From: Clostridium mobile
GTDB taxonomy: Bacteria > Bacillota > Clostridia > Clostridiales > Clostridiaceae
Length of the DNA stretch: 64,000 nt
Assembly: GCF_018918285.1 (NCBI RefSeq)
Contig: NZ_JAHLQF010000001.1
Coordinates: 124,001 to 188,000, forward strand
Reading direction: 5' to 3'
The notes beneath the pieces are model-generated. The model did not search any database. It saw nothing but the letters and a program-made list of their open reading frames with translations, and was not told the DNA's origin. Made by a program: the position numbers and the translations under genes. This document shows positions 52,107 to 59,974 of the stretch, one piece after another (the stretch's first letter is position 1; every line of letters starts with the position of its first letter).

Positions 52107-52408
52107 AAATAAAAAACTCCCATCCTCGCAACTATGCAAGGATGAGAGTATACTCCCATGGTACCACCTTTATTTATTAATATGTCTCCATATCAACCTC
52201 TTCAAGTACTGTGCAAAATAAATGCATTATACTCTATCCTTATAACGGTGGAAGGTTTCCGTCAACAGCCTACAACTCTTTAAGAGCTTCGGTGTGATGC
52301 TCAGAGACGTATTCAGCATATCAATCTTTACTTCCTCACACCACCCGGAAGCTCTCTGTAAAAGAAATCGATATCTTACTCTTTCTCTTCAAAGCATTTT
52401 TTATCATT
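52107..52408 (-). promoter_or_regulatory. Tyrosine T-box riboswitch
   Basis: A leader of about 300 bases reading uncharged tRNA-Tyr. Stem I contains AGAGAGCTTCCGGGTGGTG. The specifier loop GAATACGTC presents the Tyr codon TAC at 52309-52311. The antiterminator bulge AGGTGGTACC (T-box sequence) is at 52160-52169. The competing terminator is CTCTCATCCTTGC/GCGAGGATGGGAG followed by TTTTTT (52107-52150). Uncharged tRNA-Tyr would stabilise the antiterminator and switch tyrS on. Confidence 0.93.
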
Positions 52409-52414
52409 TTGTGT

Positions 52415-52443
52415 ATTATACTAAATTTTTAGTTTTAAGTCAA
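52415..52443 (-). promoter_or_regulatory. Promoter of the tyrS T-box leader
   Basis: TTGACT (52438-52443), 17-bp spacer and exact TATAAT (52415-52420) on the minus strand, placing the start of transcription just before T-box stem I. Confidence 0.82.
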
Positions 52444-52486
52444 CTATAGTTTTATTAAATATTATTCACTTTCCCTCTTTTAAACA

Positions 52487-52530
52487 CAATAGGAATAAGC
52501 TGAATTTTAAATTCTGCTTATTCCTATTTT
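52487..52530. terminator. Hairpin after mgtE
   Basis: 13-bp stem AATAGGAATAAGC/GCTTATTCCTATT extended by inner pairing. The T-run is on the plus-strand side; on the minus strand, where mgtE ends 13 bases earlier, the tail is short (ATTGTGTTT). It is probably the mgtE terminator but not a textbook one. Confidence 0.6.
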
Positions 52531-52542
52531 TTATTTATATAA

Positions 52543-53886
52543 TCATATGTTAAGTAATAACTTTGCAATGGAGAAATACACCATCAATGCACCAGCATCT
52601 ACAATAGTAGTTATTAAAGGACTAGCCATTATAGCTGGGTCAACCTTTATTTTTTTAGCAACTATTGGTAATATCGCACCTACAATTTTAGCTAATACAA
52701 CTGTAAATAATAGCGTTATACACACTGTTAAAGACACCATTAAATCTGTGCCTTGTAAATAATAAATCCTAAGAAAATTAACAAATGATAGTATTACACC
52801 AACAATTAAGCTTACACCTAACTCTTTCATTATAACTCTTAGGGTGTCCTTTTCATCAATTTCTCCTAATGCTAAACTTCTAATAACAAGTGTAGCTGAC
52901 TGAGAACCTGAATTCCCGCCAGTATCCATTAGCATAGGTATAAAGAAGGTCAATACCACAACTGATTGTAATACATCTTCAAACTTTTTTAATATACCTC
53001 CAGTAAAGGTGGCAGACAACATAAGAATTATCAACCAAGTTAATCTATTCTTTGCTAAAGTCCACACTCCAGTCTCTAGATAAGCCTCTTCTGAAGGAGC
53101 CATAGCAGCCATCTTTTGAAAGTCTTCAGTATTTTCTTGATCAATTACATCAATTATATCATCAATAGTTATAATACCAGTTAATCTATCTTCCTTATCT
53201 ACAACAGGAACAACGATTATATCATACTTTTTAAATATACCTGCTACGTATTCTTGGTCTTGATGAGTGTTTACATATACTACGTCCTTATTCATCACTT
53301 CTTCTACTCTAAGGTCATAATCGCTTAATATTAACTTTCTCAATGAAACTATTCCTTCTAATTTTCTATGACCATCAATAACATAACAATTATATATAGT
53401 TTCTTTATTGATTCCAGTAAATTTAATGTGTTCAATAGCTTCTCTTATAGTCATATCTTTCTTTAAATCAACATATTCTATTGTCATTAAACTTCCTGCT
53501 GAACTTTCAGGATAATTTAGAAATTCATTTATAAGCTTTCTTTCTTCTACATTAGAATTTTGCAATATTTTTTTTACTACTTTAGCAGGCATTTCTTCTA
53601 GTAAATCTATCATATCGTCAAAATAAAGCTCATCAATTATGTGTTTTATTTCTTTATCTGTAATTGAGTATATGATCTTTTCTTGAAATTCTGTATTTAT
53701 ATAGTTAAATACATCAACAGCTAAATCCTTTGGTAGCATTCTAAAGATCAATATAGCCTCAGATAAATCCAGGTTTTCTATTATTTCTCCAATGTGAACT
53801 GGGTTTAAATTAATTATTTTCTCCCTTACTTCAGTGTATTTTTTTTCAGAAATCAGTGCTAATATTTCTTCGATTTCCCATTTCAT
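52543..53886 (-). CDS. mgtE: Magnesium transporter MgtE
   Basis: A 447-residue Mg2+ channel. The N-terminal superhelical domain (residues about 20-130, with LDLSEAILIFRMLPKDLAVDVF) and two CBS domains (about 135-255, ending RLTGIITIDDIIDVIDQENTEDF) sense cytosolic Mg2+. A connecting helix (EAYLETGVWTLAKNRLTWL) leads to five C-terminal membrane helices with the pore signature MLMDTGGNSGSQSATLVIRSLALGEI. Its RBS (AGGAG, 53895-53899) lies inside the end of a 31-codon upstream ORF whose stop is 5 bases before this ATG, so translation of the two is probably linked. Confidence 0.95.
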   Translation of the reverse strand: MKWEIEEILALISEKKYTEVREKIINLNPVHIGEIIENLDLSEAILIFRMLPKDLAVDVFNYINTEFQEKIIYSITDKEIKHIIDELYFDDMIDLLEEMPAKVVKKILQNSNVEERKLINEFLNYPESSAGSLMTIEYVDLKKDMTIREAIEHIKFTGINKETIYNCYVIDGHRKLEGIVSLRKLILSDYDLRVEEVMNKDVVYVNTHQDQEYVAGIFKKYDIIVVPVVDKEDRLTGIITIDDIIDVIDQENTEDFQKMAAMAPSEEAYLETGVWTLAKNRLTWLIILMLSATFTGGILKKFEDVLQSVVVLTFFIPMLMDTGGNSGSQSATLVIRSLALGEIDEKDTLRVIMKELGVSLIVGVILSFVNFLRIYYLQGTDLMVSLTVCITLLFTVVLAKIVGAILPIVAKKIKVDPAIMASPLITTIVDAGALMVYFSIAKLLLNI

Positions 53887-53891
53887 TTACA

Positions 53892-53987
53892 TCAACTCCT
53901 ATGCATCACCATACCTTTAGACGTTATGGCATATTTTCCTTTACTATTATTTAACGTACACCTATAGGGTCCAGGGTCAATATCCAT
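53892..53987 (-). CDS. 31-residue leader ORF upstream of mgtE
   Basis: A short ORF starting MDIDPGPYRCTLNNSKGKYA and ending ITSKGMVMHRS, with GAAGGTGA about 5 bases before ATG 53987. It overlaps the mgtE RBS and ends 5 bases before mgtE. The Asp/Pro-rich start recalls the Salmonella MgtL leader (Met-Glu-Pro-Asp-Pro), whose acidic/Pro run destabilises ribosomes at low Mg2+. No homologue is known to me; it could instead be a small protein. Its placement and RBS make translation likely. Confidence 0.6.
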   Translation of the reverse strand: MDIDPGPYRCTLNNSKGKYAITSKGMVMHRS

Positions 53988-54043
53988 AACTATCACCTTC
54001 TTTCTATTTTATAATTACATTATATTCAACACATCAAAATAAA

Positions 54044-54083
54044 ACCTAGATTTTATTGCAATAAAGCCTAAGTTTTACTTATG
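54044..54083 (-). terminator. Terminator between the pyruvate-kinase-C gene and mgtE leader
   Basis: AAAACTTAG/CTAGGTTTT outer stem enclosing the palindrome TTTATTGCAATAAA, then TTTT on the minus strand. It separates the two transcription units; mgtE's promoter must lie between it and 53990 (weak TTGATG ... TATAAA). Confidence 0.75.
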
Positions 54084-54124
54084 ATAATTTTACCACACAA
54101 GTATAAATAATTCAATTTATACAG

Positions 54125-54664
54125 TTATACAGGTTTGCAAATAATTTCTTTTATTTTTGTTTCCAAAATTGAGGAGGAATGAGAAGGCCTTATAATTATT
54201 GCGGTGTCTACACCTCTTTCAGTACCTCCCAAAGCAATTATATCTTCTCCATATGGAATTAATCCGCCATCCAAAGCCATAGTTGTAACTTCTACAGCTA
54301 CCTTCACTCCCTGTCCAAACATTCTTAAAGTATGAGCAATTATTTCAATTGGAGATATTCCTCCAAACTTTTTAGATAAAGCCCTTTCTGCTCCAGATAA
54401 TACATGTGTTGAAGTGTATAATTTAAAACCGTATCCTTCTAACTCTTTTTTACGTTCCTCTTTCATGTCTTGAATACCTGGAGTAGTAAAACCATTTACG
54501 TGAGTTACAACTATTACATTTAACCCACAATTTTTAAATAAAAGTGCAGTATCTCCTTCACAAGCGGGAATAACTATATGGTTAATTCCCCTTTCCTTCG
54601 CAACAGATAATGCTAATTCTACTGTCTTTTCTGTATTCTCTTCTCCTGAATTCTTAAAATACAT
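54125..54664 (-). CDS. Free-standing pyruvate kinase C-terminal (alpha/beta) domain protein
   Basis: A 179-residue protein equal to the C-terminal domain of pyruvate kinase without the catalytic barrel: NTEKTVELALSVAKERGINHIVIPACEGDTA, GLNVIVVTHVNGFTTPG and PYGEDIIALGGTERGVDTAIII. In full pyruvate kinase this domain binds allosteric effectors; stand-alone versions occur in clostridia and archaea and their role is unknown. ATG 54664 (MYFKNSGEENTEKTV) is 6 bases after AGGAGG; an upstream open extension to 54766 has no RBS. Confidence 0.82.
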   Translation of the reverse strand: MYFKNSGEENTEKTVELALSVAKERGINHIVIPACEGDTALLFKNCGLNVIVVTHVNGFTTPGIQDMKEERKKELEGYGFKLYTSTHVLSGAERALSKKFGGISPIEIIAHTLRMFGQGVKVAVEVTTMALDGGLIPYGEDIIALGGTERGVDTAIIIRPSHSSSILETKIKEIICKPV

Positions 54665-54756
54665 AAGCATCCTCCTAATCTTATTACTTAAATTCATTAT
54701 AGCTTTATCACATATGTTATTCAACTTATCTAGCCTCACTAATAAAAGGCTATAGT

Positions 54757-54792
54757 ATAAAAACAACCCTTAGTAACTTGGGTTGTTTTCTA
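54757..54792 (-). terminator. Terminator after metQ
   Basis: Perfect 10-bp stem AAAACAACCC/GGGTTGTTTT with a 10-base loop and T-rich tail on the minus strand, 23 bases past the metQ stop. Confidence 0.88.
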
Positions 54793-54814
54793 CCTATAAT
54801 TTAAAATATTCTAT

Positions 54815-55642
54815 TTAAAAAGCTGGAACTACATTACCTTTATATTCTTCTTCAATAAACTTCTTTACTTCTGGAGATGTCAATGCTTTTGTTAATGCTT
54901 TTATATTTTCCTTTTCTTTGTCTTCTTTTCTTACTGCCAATACATTAGCATAGGGTGAATCTATTGCTTCTATTACTATGGCATCTTTTGTTGGGTTTAA
55001 TTCAGCTTCGATAGCATAGTTTGCATTTATTACAGCAGCATCAACGTCATCTAGTACTCTTGGAAGTTGTGCAGCATCTAATTCTGTTATTTTTAAGTTC
55101 TTTTTATTTTCTGTAATATCTATCTTTGTTACAAGTTCCCCTTCTTTAACTTTGATTAAACCCGCATTTTCCAATACTCTCAAAGCTCTTGCTCCATTAG
55201 TTGGGTCATTAGGAATAGCAATTTCGGCTCCATCCTTTAGCTCTTTTACATCTTTGGTGCTCTTTGAATAAAGCCCCATTGGTTCTATATGAACTTTTGC
55301 AGTGTAATCTAATTCGTAGTTCTTTTCTGCAATTGTTTTATTTAAGAAAGGAATGTGTTGGAAAAAATTTGCATCTAATTCTTTTTCAGCTAAAGCTGTA
55401 TTTGGTATTTGATAATCTGTAAATTCTACAATCTTTAGTTTGTACCCTTCTTTTTCTAACACTTTACCTGCTTCTTTTAATATTTCTGCATGAGGAACTG
55501 GAGTTGCCCCCACCACTATTTCCTTTTTACTTTCCTGTGTACCTGCTTTTCCTTGGGTGCTCTCTGCATTTTTTCCCCCAGAACATCCGATTAATCCTAT
55601 TGATAATAAAGCTGTTGCTAATAAAACTGAAATTTTTTTCAT
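54815..55642 (-). CDS. metQ: Methionine ABC transporter substrate-binding lipoprotein MetQ
   Basis: A 275-residue NlpA-family lipoprotein. The signal peptide ends in lipobox LIGC with Cys20, then an Ala/Ser/Gly-rich linker and the binding domain: VVGATPVPHAEILKEAG, LDANFFQHIPFLNKT, IAIPNDPTNGARALRVLENAGLI and DAAVINANYAIEAELNP. Captures methionine outside the membrane for MetNI. It is the third gene of the operon, 27 bases after metI. Confidence 0.95.
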   Translation of the reverse strand: MKKISVLLATALLSIGLIGCSGGKNAESTQGKAGTQESKKEIVVGATPVPHAEILKEAGKVLEKEGYKLKIVEFTDYQIPNTALAEKELDANFFQHIPFLNKTIAEKNYELDYTAKVHIEPMGLYSKSTKDVKELKDGAEIAIPNDPTNGARALRVLENAGLIKVKEGELVTKIDITENKKNLKITELDAAQLPRVLDDVDAAVINANYAIEAELNPTKDAIVIEAIDSPYANVLAVRKEDKEKENIKALTKALTSPEVKKFIEEEYKGNVVPAF

Positions 55643-55669
55643 TGTAAATCCTCCTTAAGAATTAAAATT

Positions 55670-56311
55670 TTATTTATTTAAATTTTTATAAACTAAATTA
55701 CCAAAACTTTGTATTATTTGGACTAAGATTATTAATACTATGACAGTATAAATCATAACTTCTGTATTGAATCTATTGTATCCATAGCTTATAGCTACAT
55801 GTCCTAGTCCTCCTCCACCTACAGCTCCAGCCATGGCAGAATAACCTATTAGATTTATTATTGTCAGTATTATTCCCCTTATTATGGAAGGAAAGGCTTC
55901 CTTTACCATTACCCTAAATAATATTTGAGTATTTGTAGCCCCAAAAGATTTAGCAGCTTCTATAAGACCCGGCTCAACTTCTTTTAATGCCGATTCTAAT
56001 ACTCTAGCTGCAAAAGGCGCTGCTCCTATTGTTAATGGAACTATTGCAGCAACTGTGCCAATACTTTTTCCAACCAATAATTTAGTTAAAGGTATTATAG
56101 CTATCATTAATATAATAAATGGAAAAGATCTTAAAATATTTATAAATAAATCTAGAATTCCATAAATAAATTTATTAGGTTTTAATCCTTTATCATCGGT
56201 AACTACCAGGACTATTGCTAAAATAAATCCAATAATAACAGCAAATATAGTGGAGTAACCAACCATAAATACAGTCTCCTTTAAGGCAGATATTAATATT
56301 TCTTTATACAT
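55670..56311 (-). CDS. metI: Methionine ABC transporter permease MetI
   Basis: A 213-residue permease with five helices and the EAA loop EPGLIEAAKSFGATNTQILFRV (coupling helix). FIYGILDLFINILRSFPFIILMIAIIPLT is a MetI signature. It follows metN by 1 base, so translation is coupled. Confidence 0.95.
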   Translation of the reverse strand: MYKEILISALKETVFMVGYSTIFAVIIGFILAIVLVVTDDKGLKPNKFIYGILDLFINILRSFPFIILMIAIIPLTKLLVGKSIGTVAAIVPLTIGAAPFAARVLESALKEVEPGLIEAAKSFGATNTQILFRVMVKEAFPSIIRGIILTIINLIGYSAMAGAVGGGGLGHVAISYGYNRFNTEVMIYTVIVLIILVQIIQSFGNLVYKNLNK

Positions 56312-56312
56312 G

Positions 56313-57269
56313 TTACATCTCCTCCCATCCTATAGATTTACTACTTAAATAACTGCATATTTTCTCTTTATACTCTTTATTCACATTTATTATTAAGCTT
56401 CCTAATACTTCTTGTCTAAAGTTCTCAAGTTTTCCCCAGACTATAGAAAAGTCTATATCTAATTCTCTAGCCATTGATGTTATTATTGAAGATTCACTAA
56501 CTTCACCTGGGAAAAATATTTTTATATTTACTCCGTCATTAGGAAGTAATTCATCTCCTTCTAATAATCTTTTTAGCTCTCCTTCTGGTTTTAAAAATAA
56601 TTCTTTTACAAGTCCACAAGTTTTTATTTCACCACCCTCTATCAATGCTACTTTATTGCAAATTTCTTTTATAACCTCCATTTGATGAGTTACTATAATT
56701 ACAGTGATATTTAACTTTTCATTTATCTCTTTTAATAAAGATAGTATTGATTTAGTAGTTTCTGGATCTAAGGCAGAAGTGGCTTCATCACAAAGTAGTA
56801 TTTTAGGTTCTAAAGTTAATGCTCTGGCTATGGCAACTCTCTGTTTTTGACCACCGCTTAATTCCCTTGGATAGCTACTTTTTTTATCCTTCAACCCAAC
56901 TAAATTTAATAACTCAGTCACTCTTTCTTTTATATATTTTTTATCTTTGTTCCAAATTTTTAAAGGTAGAGCTATGTTATCAAAAACATTTGAAGTATTT
57001 AGCAAGTTAAAGTTTTGAAATATCATACCCATCTCTTTTCTAAATTCTCTCATTCTACCAGAAGTAAGTTCTTTTACTTCTTCTCCCATAACTTTTATAC
57101 TTCCTTCGGTATATCCTTCTAAACCATTTAAACATCTTAATAAGGTAGATTTTCCTGCTCCACTTTTACCTATTATTCCAAATATTTCACCTTCGTTTAT
57201 TTCTAAATTTACATCTTTTAATACTGCAATATCGTTATAATTTTTGCTTACTCCTTGTATTGCTATCAT
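56313..57269 (-). CDS. metN: Methionine ABC transporter ATP-binding protein MetN
   Basis: A 318-residue ATPase: Walker A IGKSGAGKSTLLRCL, C-loop LSGGQKQRVAIARAL, Walker B ILLCDEATSALDPE and the H-loop VTHQME. The C-terminal 80 residues form the NIL/C2 domain (NDGVNIKIFFPGEVSESSII) that inhibits transport when it binds methionine. Expression is controlled upstream by two SAM-I riboswitches. Confidence 0.96.
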   Translation of the reverse strand: MIAIQGVSKNYNDIAVLKDVNLEINEGEIFGIIGKSGAGKSTLLRCLNGLEGYTEGSIKVMGEEVKELTSGRMREFRKEMGMIFQNFNLLNTSNVFDNIALPLKIWNKDKKYIKERVTELLNLVGLKDKKSSYPRELSGGQKQRVAIARALTLEPKILLCDEATSALDPETTKSILSLLKEINEKLNITVIIVTHQMEVIKEICNKVALIEGGEIKTCGLVKELFLKPEGELKRLLEGDELLPNDGVNIKIFFPGEVSESSIITSMARELDIDFSIVWGKLENFRQEVLGSLIINVNKEYKEKICSYLSSKSIGWEEM

Positions 57270-57296
57270 TTTAATCCCCCTTATGCATTAATAAAA

Positions 57297-57432
57297 TAAA
57301 CCTGAGGATATCCTCAGGTCTTAAGCCTATTTATCCTCATCTTCCGGCAATTGCCGCAGGATTTAGCACCTCGTATTTCTACAGGTTGCTGGGCTTCATA
57401 GGGCCAGTCCCTCCACCTCTCTTGATAAGATT
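57297..57432 (-). promoter_or_regulatory. SAM-I riboswitch (S-box), proximal copy
   Basis: The aptamer reads CTTATCAAGAGAGGTGGAGG at 57410-57429, then GACTGGCCCTATGAAGCCC and AGCAACC, followed by GGTGCTAAATCCTGCGG and the P1 3' side GATGAGGATAAATAGG. The expression platform is the perfect palindrome ACCTGAGGAT/ATCCTCAGGT (57300-57319) with a T-rich tail just before metN. SAM binding favours the terminator and shuts methionine import down. Confidence 0.95.
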
Positions 57433-57444
57433 TTATTCAATTAA

Positions 57445-57590
57445 TAAAGCCTGAGGATATCCTCAGGCTAAAAACCTAGTCTCTTCCTCATCTTTCGGTA
57501 TACACCGCAGGATTTAGCACCTTGTATTACTAAATAATACTGGTTGCTGGGCTTCACAGGGCCAGTCCCTCCACCTCTCTTGATAAGTAT
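57445..57590 (-). promoter_or_regulatory. SAM-I riboswitch (S-box), distal copy
   Basis: A second complete aptamer with the same core (ATCAAGAGAGGTGGAGG, GACTGGCCCTGTGAAGCCC, AGCAACC, GGTGCTAAATCCTGCGG). P3/P4 loops differ from the proximal copy. It has its own terminator AGCCTGAGGAT/ATCCTCAGGCT (57448-57469), whose core is identical to that of the proximal terminator. It is transcribed first. Confidence 0.95.
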
Positions 57591-57615
57591 TATTATATTT
57601 TTTCTTGTTGTGACT

Positions 57616-57644
57616 ATTATATTAGCATTGAAATCTATTGTCAA
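57616..57644 (-). promoter_or_regulatory. Consensus promoter of metNIQ
   Basis: Exact TTGACA (57639-57644), 17-bp spacer and exact TATAAT (57616-57621) on the minus strand, about 20-30 bases before the distal SAM riboswitch. Confidence 0.88.
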
Positions 57645-57728
57645 TAGTAAAAATAAATATTTTTTTATAATTATTAAGATTTTTTTAAGGATTACTTAAA
57701 GTTAACTTTAAAAAGCCATGTTAGAATA

Positions 57729-57755
57729 ATATTAATTGGTCATACTGATTAATAT
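57729..57755 (+). promoter_or_regulatory. Inverted repeat upstream of the ABC-2 exporter
   Basis: Perfect arms ATATTAAT/ATTAATAT separated by 11 bases, ending 8 bases before the AAGGAGG of the exporter ATPase gene; a further palindrome AAAGTTAACTTT lies at 57699-57710. These look like operators, but no regulator gene is adjacent. Confidence 0.45.
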
Positions 57756-57779
57756 GATATTCTAAGGAGGACTTAGTTA

Positions 57780-58691
57780 ATGAATGTGCTTGAAGTAGAT
57801 AATTTATGTAAAAGATTAGGTAGTAAACCTATTATAAGGGGAGTTAGTTTTTCTGTGAAGGAAGGAGAAATTTTTGGATTTCTAGGGCCAAATGGAGCGG
57901 GTAAAACTACCACTATAAGAATGTTAGTGGGCTTAATACACCCTAATGAAGGCAGCATAAAGATAATGGGTAAAGATTTATCTAAAGAAAGAGAGGCTGC
58001 TCTTTCTCATATAGGTGCTGTAGTAGAAAATCCAGAATTATATGGATATCTTACTGGTAGGGAAAATCTAATGCAAATTGCAAGAATAAGAGGTATATCA
58101 AAAGAAAAAGTAGATGAAATCATTGATATAGTAGGTTTAAAAGATAGAATTGATGATAAAGTGAGAAAATATTCTCTCGGTATGAAGCAAAGACTGGGCA
58201 TTGGAGCAGCGCTTCTGCCTGAACCTAAACTTCTTATATTAGATGAGCCTACTAACGGTTTAGACCCTAGTGGTATATTAGAATTTAGAAGTCTAATAAA
58301 GAATATTTGTCGTGAGAAAAAGACTTCGTTTTTCATTTCATCTCATATTCTAAGTGAAATTCAATTACTATGTCATAGAGTTGCTTTTATTAATAAAGGA
58401 ATAATTCAATCCATAGAAAATACTAATGGGATGGGAGATAAAGCTTCTAAAGAAATAGTAATTATCACTACTAAGGAAATTGATAAATGTAATAAAACAC
58501 TGAAAAATTTACAATTTGTCCATGATATAGAACTAGAAAACGATAATTTAGTGGTAAGTTTAAATAAGGACCATGCCCCTAAATTAATTAAAGAACTGGT
58601 ATCCTCTGGTATAGAATTAGAAGAGGTTTATAAAAAACATAAAGGACTAGAACAAAGATATATGGAACTAATGGAGGGTGGGAAAAACTAA
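57780..58691 (+). CDS. ABC transporter ATP-binding protein (BcrA-like)
   Basis: A 303-residue ATPase: Walker A GPNGAGKTTTIRMLVG, C-loop YSLGMKQRLGIGAAL, Walker B LLILDEPTNGLDPSG and H-loop SSHILSE, with a C-terminal extension of about 80 residues typical of the CcmA/BcrA drug and lantibiotic exporters. RBS AAGGAGG before ATG 57780. The stop overlaps the permease start (TAATG). Confidence 0.93.
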   Translation: MNVLEVDNLCKRLGSKPIIRGVSFSVKEGEIFGFLGPNGAGKTTTIRMLVGLIHPNEGSIKIMGKDLSKEREAALSHIGAVVENPELYGYLTGRENLMQIARIRGISKEKVDEIIDIVGLKDRIDDKVRKYSLGMKQRLGIGAALLPEPKLLILDEPTNGLDPSGILEFRSLIKNICREKKTSFFISSHILSEIQLLCHRVAFINKGIIQSIENTNGMGDKASKEIVIITTKEIDKCNKTLKNLQFVHDIELENDNLVVSLNKDHAPKLIKELVSSGIELEEVYKKHKGLEQRYMELMEGGKN

Positions 58692-59893
58692 TGTTTACAT
58701 TGATATATAACGAAATAAGAAAACTAGTAAAAAGACCCAAAACTATAATAGTTTACATAGCTTTTATTGCTTTAATAGCAGTAGTATCTGTGGCTGGATA
58801 TAAATCAGAACAAAGAAGAATTAAATCTAATACCCCTGAAGCCCAGCTTGAAATGTATACAAACTATAGAGAGTCTCTTTTAGACCAAAAAAATAATGCT
58901 CCTGAAGATGAAAAAGCAAGCATTGATTCAAACATTAAAGAAATTGAAAAAGAAATTATGGAGTTAGAAAGCCTAATAAAATCTGGTAAAAAGGAAAGAG
59001 ATTGGAAGGCAGAACTTAGGACAAATATTGAAGCTATTGAAAAAGAATTAGCAAATTCAGATAATAAATCTACAGATAAACATAATCAGCAATTAGAGTT
59101 AAATAAATTAAAATATCTATATGATAATAATATAAACCCTCAAGAAGAATATGCTTTTAATGGATTTAATTTTCTTAAAACATTAGTAAATGATATATTA
59201 GGATCCTTGTTGTTGGTTATTGGAGTAATTCTCTTTGTTGCTGATATAGTATCTGGAGAGTGTACACCACCAACGCTAAAGTTTTTATTAATACAACCTG
59301 TATCCCGTGGTAAAGTATTATTGTCCAAGTTCATAGCGGTAACTATTTCAGCTATATTCCTAATTATTTCCTCAGAACTCATATTCTTTGTAATTATAGG
59401 ACTGTTACTTGGCTTTGGTAATCCTAGTTTACCTGTTATTACTGGAACCTTGTATAAATTTGACTATAGTAAATTAGATATGTTTGGTAATCCTGCTTTT
59501 GTAGAACTAGCTAATAGTAGTAAGATGGTACCTGTATGGCAATATACTTTAAATATGCTATTAATGCAAACTTTATTTATAGTGGCTTGTGTGGCCTTTG
59601 CATTCTTAGTATCTTCTATTTTAAAAAGTAGTATGGCATCTATGACCTTGGGTATTATATCTGTTATCATGGCAACAATTTTATCTCAAGTAATTCCTGC
59701 TGTAATAAAAAGATCCCATTACTTATTTATAAGTTATGGAAATATATCTAACCTTTTTGATGGAAATTTAGCTCAAAGGTTGCAAAATCCATCTATCACT
59801 ACCACATATGGAATAACTGTTTTACTTGTTTGGACAATAGTTTGTTATTTAATATCTCATTTCGTATTTACCAAAAGAGATATTTTAATATAA
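58691..59893 (+). CDS. ABC-2 type transporter permease with extracytoplasmic coiled coil
   Basis: A 400-residue permease. Helix 1 (IIVYIAFIALIAVVSVAGY) is followed by a large charged helical region (residues about 40-150, e.g. KEIEKEIMELESLIKSGKKE) predicted to project outside as a coiled coil. Then come five helices with ECTPPTLKFLLIQPVSRGKVLLSK, an ABC-2 permease signature. It is cotranscribed with and overlapping the ATPase; substrate unknown (antimicrobial peptide or drug is likely by family). Confidence 0.9.
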   Translation: MFTLIYNEIRKLVKRPKTIIVYIAFIALIAVVSVAGYKSEQRRIKSNTPEAQLEMYTNYRESLLDQKNNAPEDEKASIDSNIKEIEKEIMELESLIKSGKKERDWKAELRTNIEAIEKELANSDNKSTDKHNQQLELNKLKYLYDNNINPQEEYAFNGFNFLKTLVNDILGSLLLVIGVILFVADIVSGECTPPTLKFLLIQPVSRGKVLLSKFIAVTISAIFLIISSELIFFVIIGLLLGFGNPSLPVITGTLYKFDYSKLDMFGNPAFVELANSSKMVPVWQYTLNMLLMQTLFIVACVAFAFLVSSILKSSMASMTLGIISVIMATILSQVIPAVIKRSHYLFISYGNISNLFDGNLAQRLQNPSITTTYGITVLLVWTIVCYLISHFVFTKRDILI

Positions 59894-59934
59894 TCAAAAG
59901 CTAATAAGAAAATACATTTATCACTAATCTAAGA

Positions 59935-59966
59935 AAAATAGATGCTTAAGTTAAGCATCTATTTCT
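59935..59966. terminator. Bidirectional terminator
   Basis: Perfect 14-bp stem AAATAGATGCTTAA/TTAAGCATCTATTT between the convergent permease and desulfurase-like genes. Confidence 0.9.
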
Positions 59967-59974
59967 CTTAGATT

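Noticed and set aside
52080-52139. Longer tyrS start encoding 20 extra residues
   Set aside because: It reads through the T-box terminator stem; ATG 52079 has an AGGAGGT site and matches the family N-terminus.
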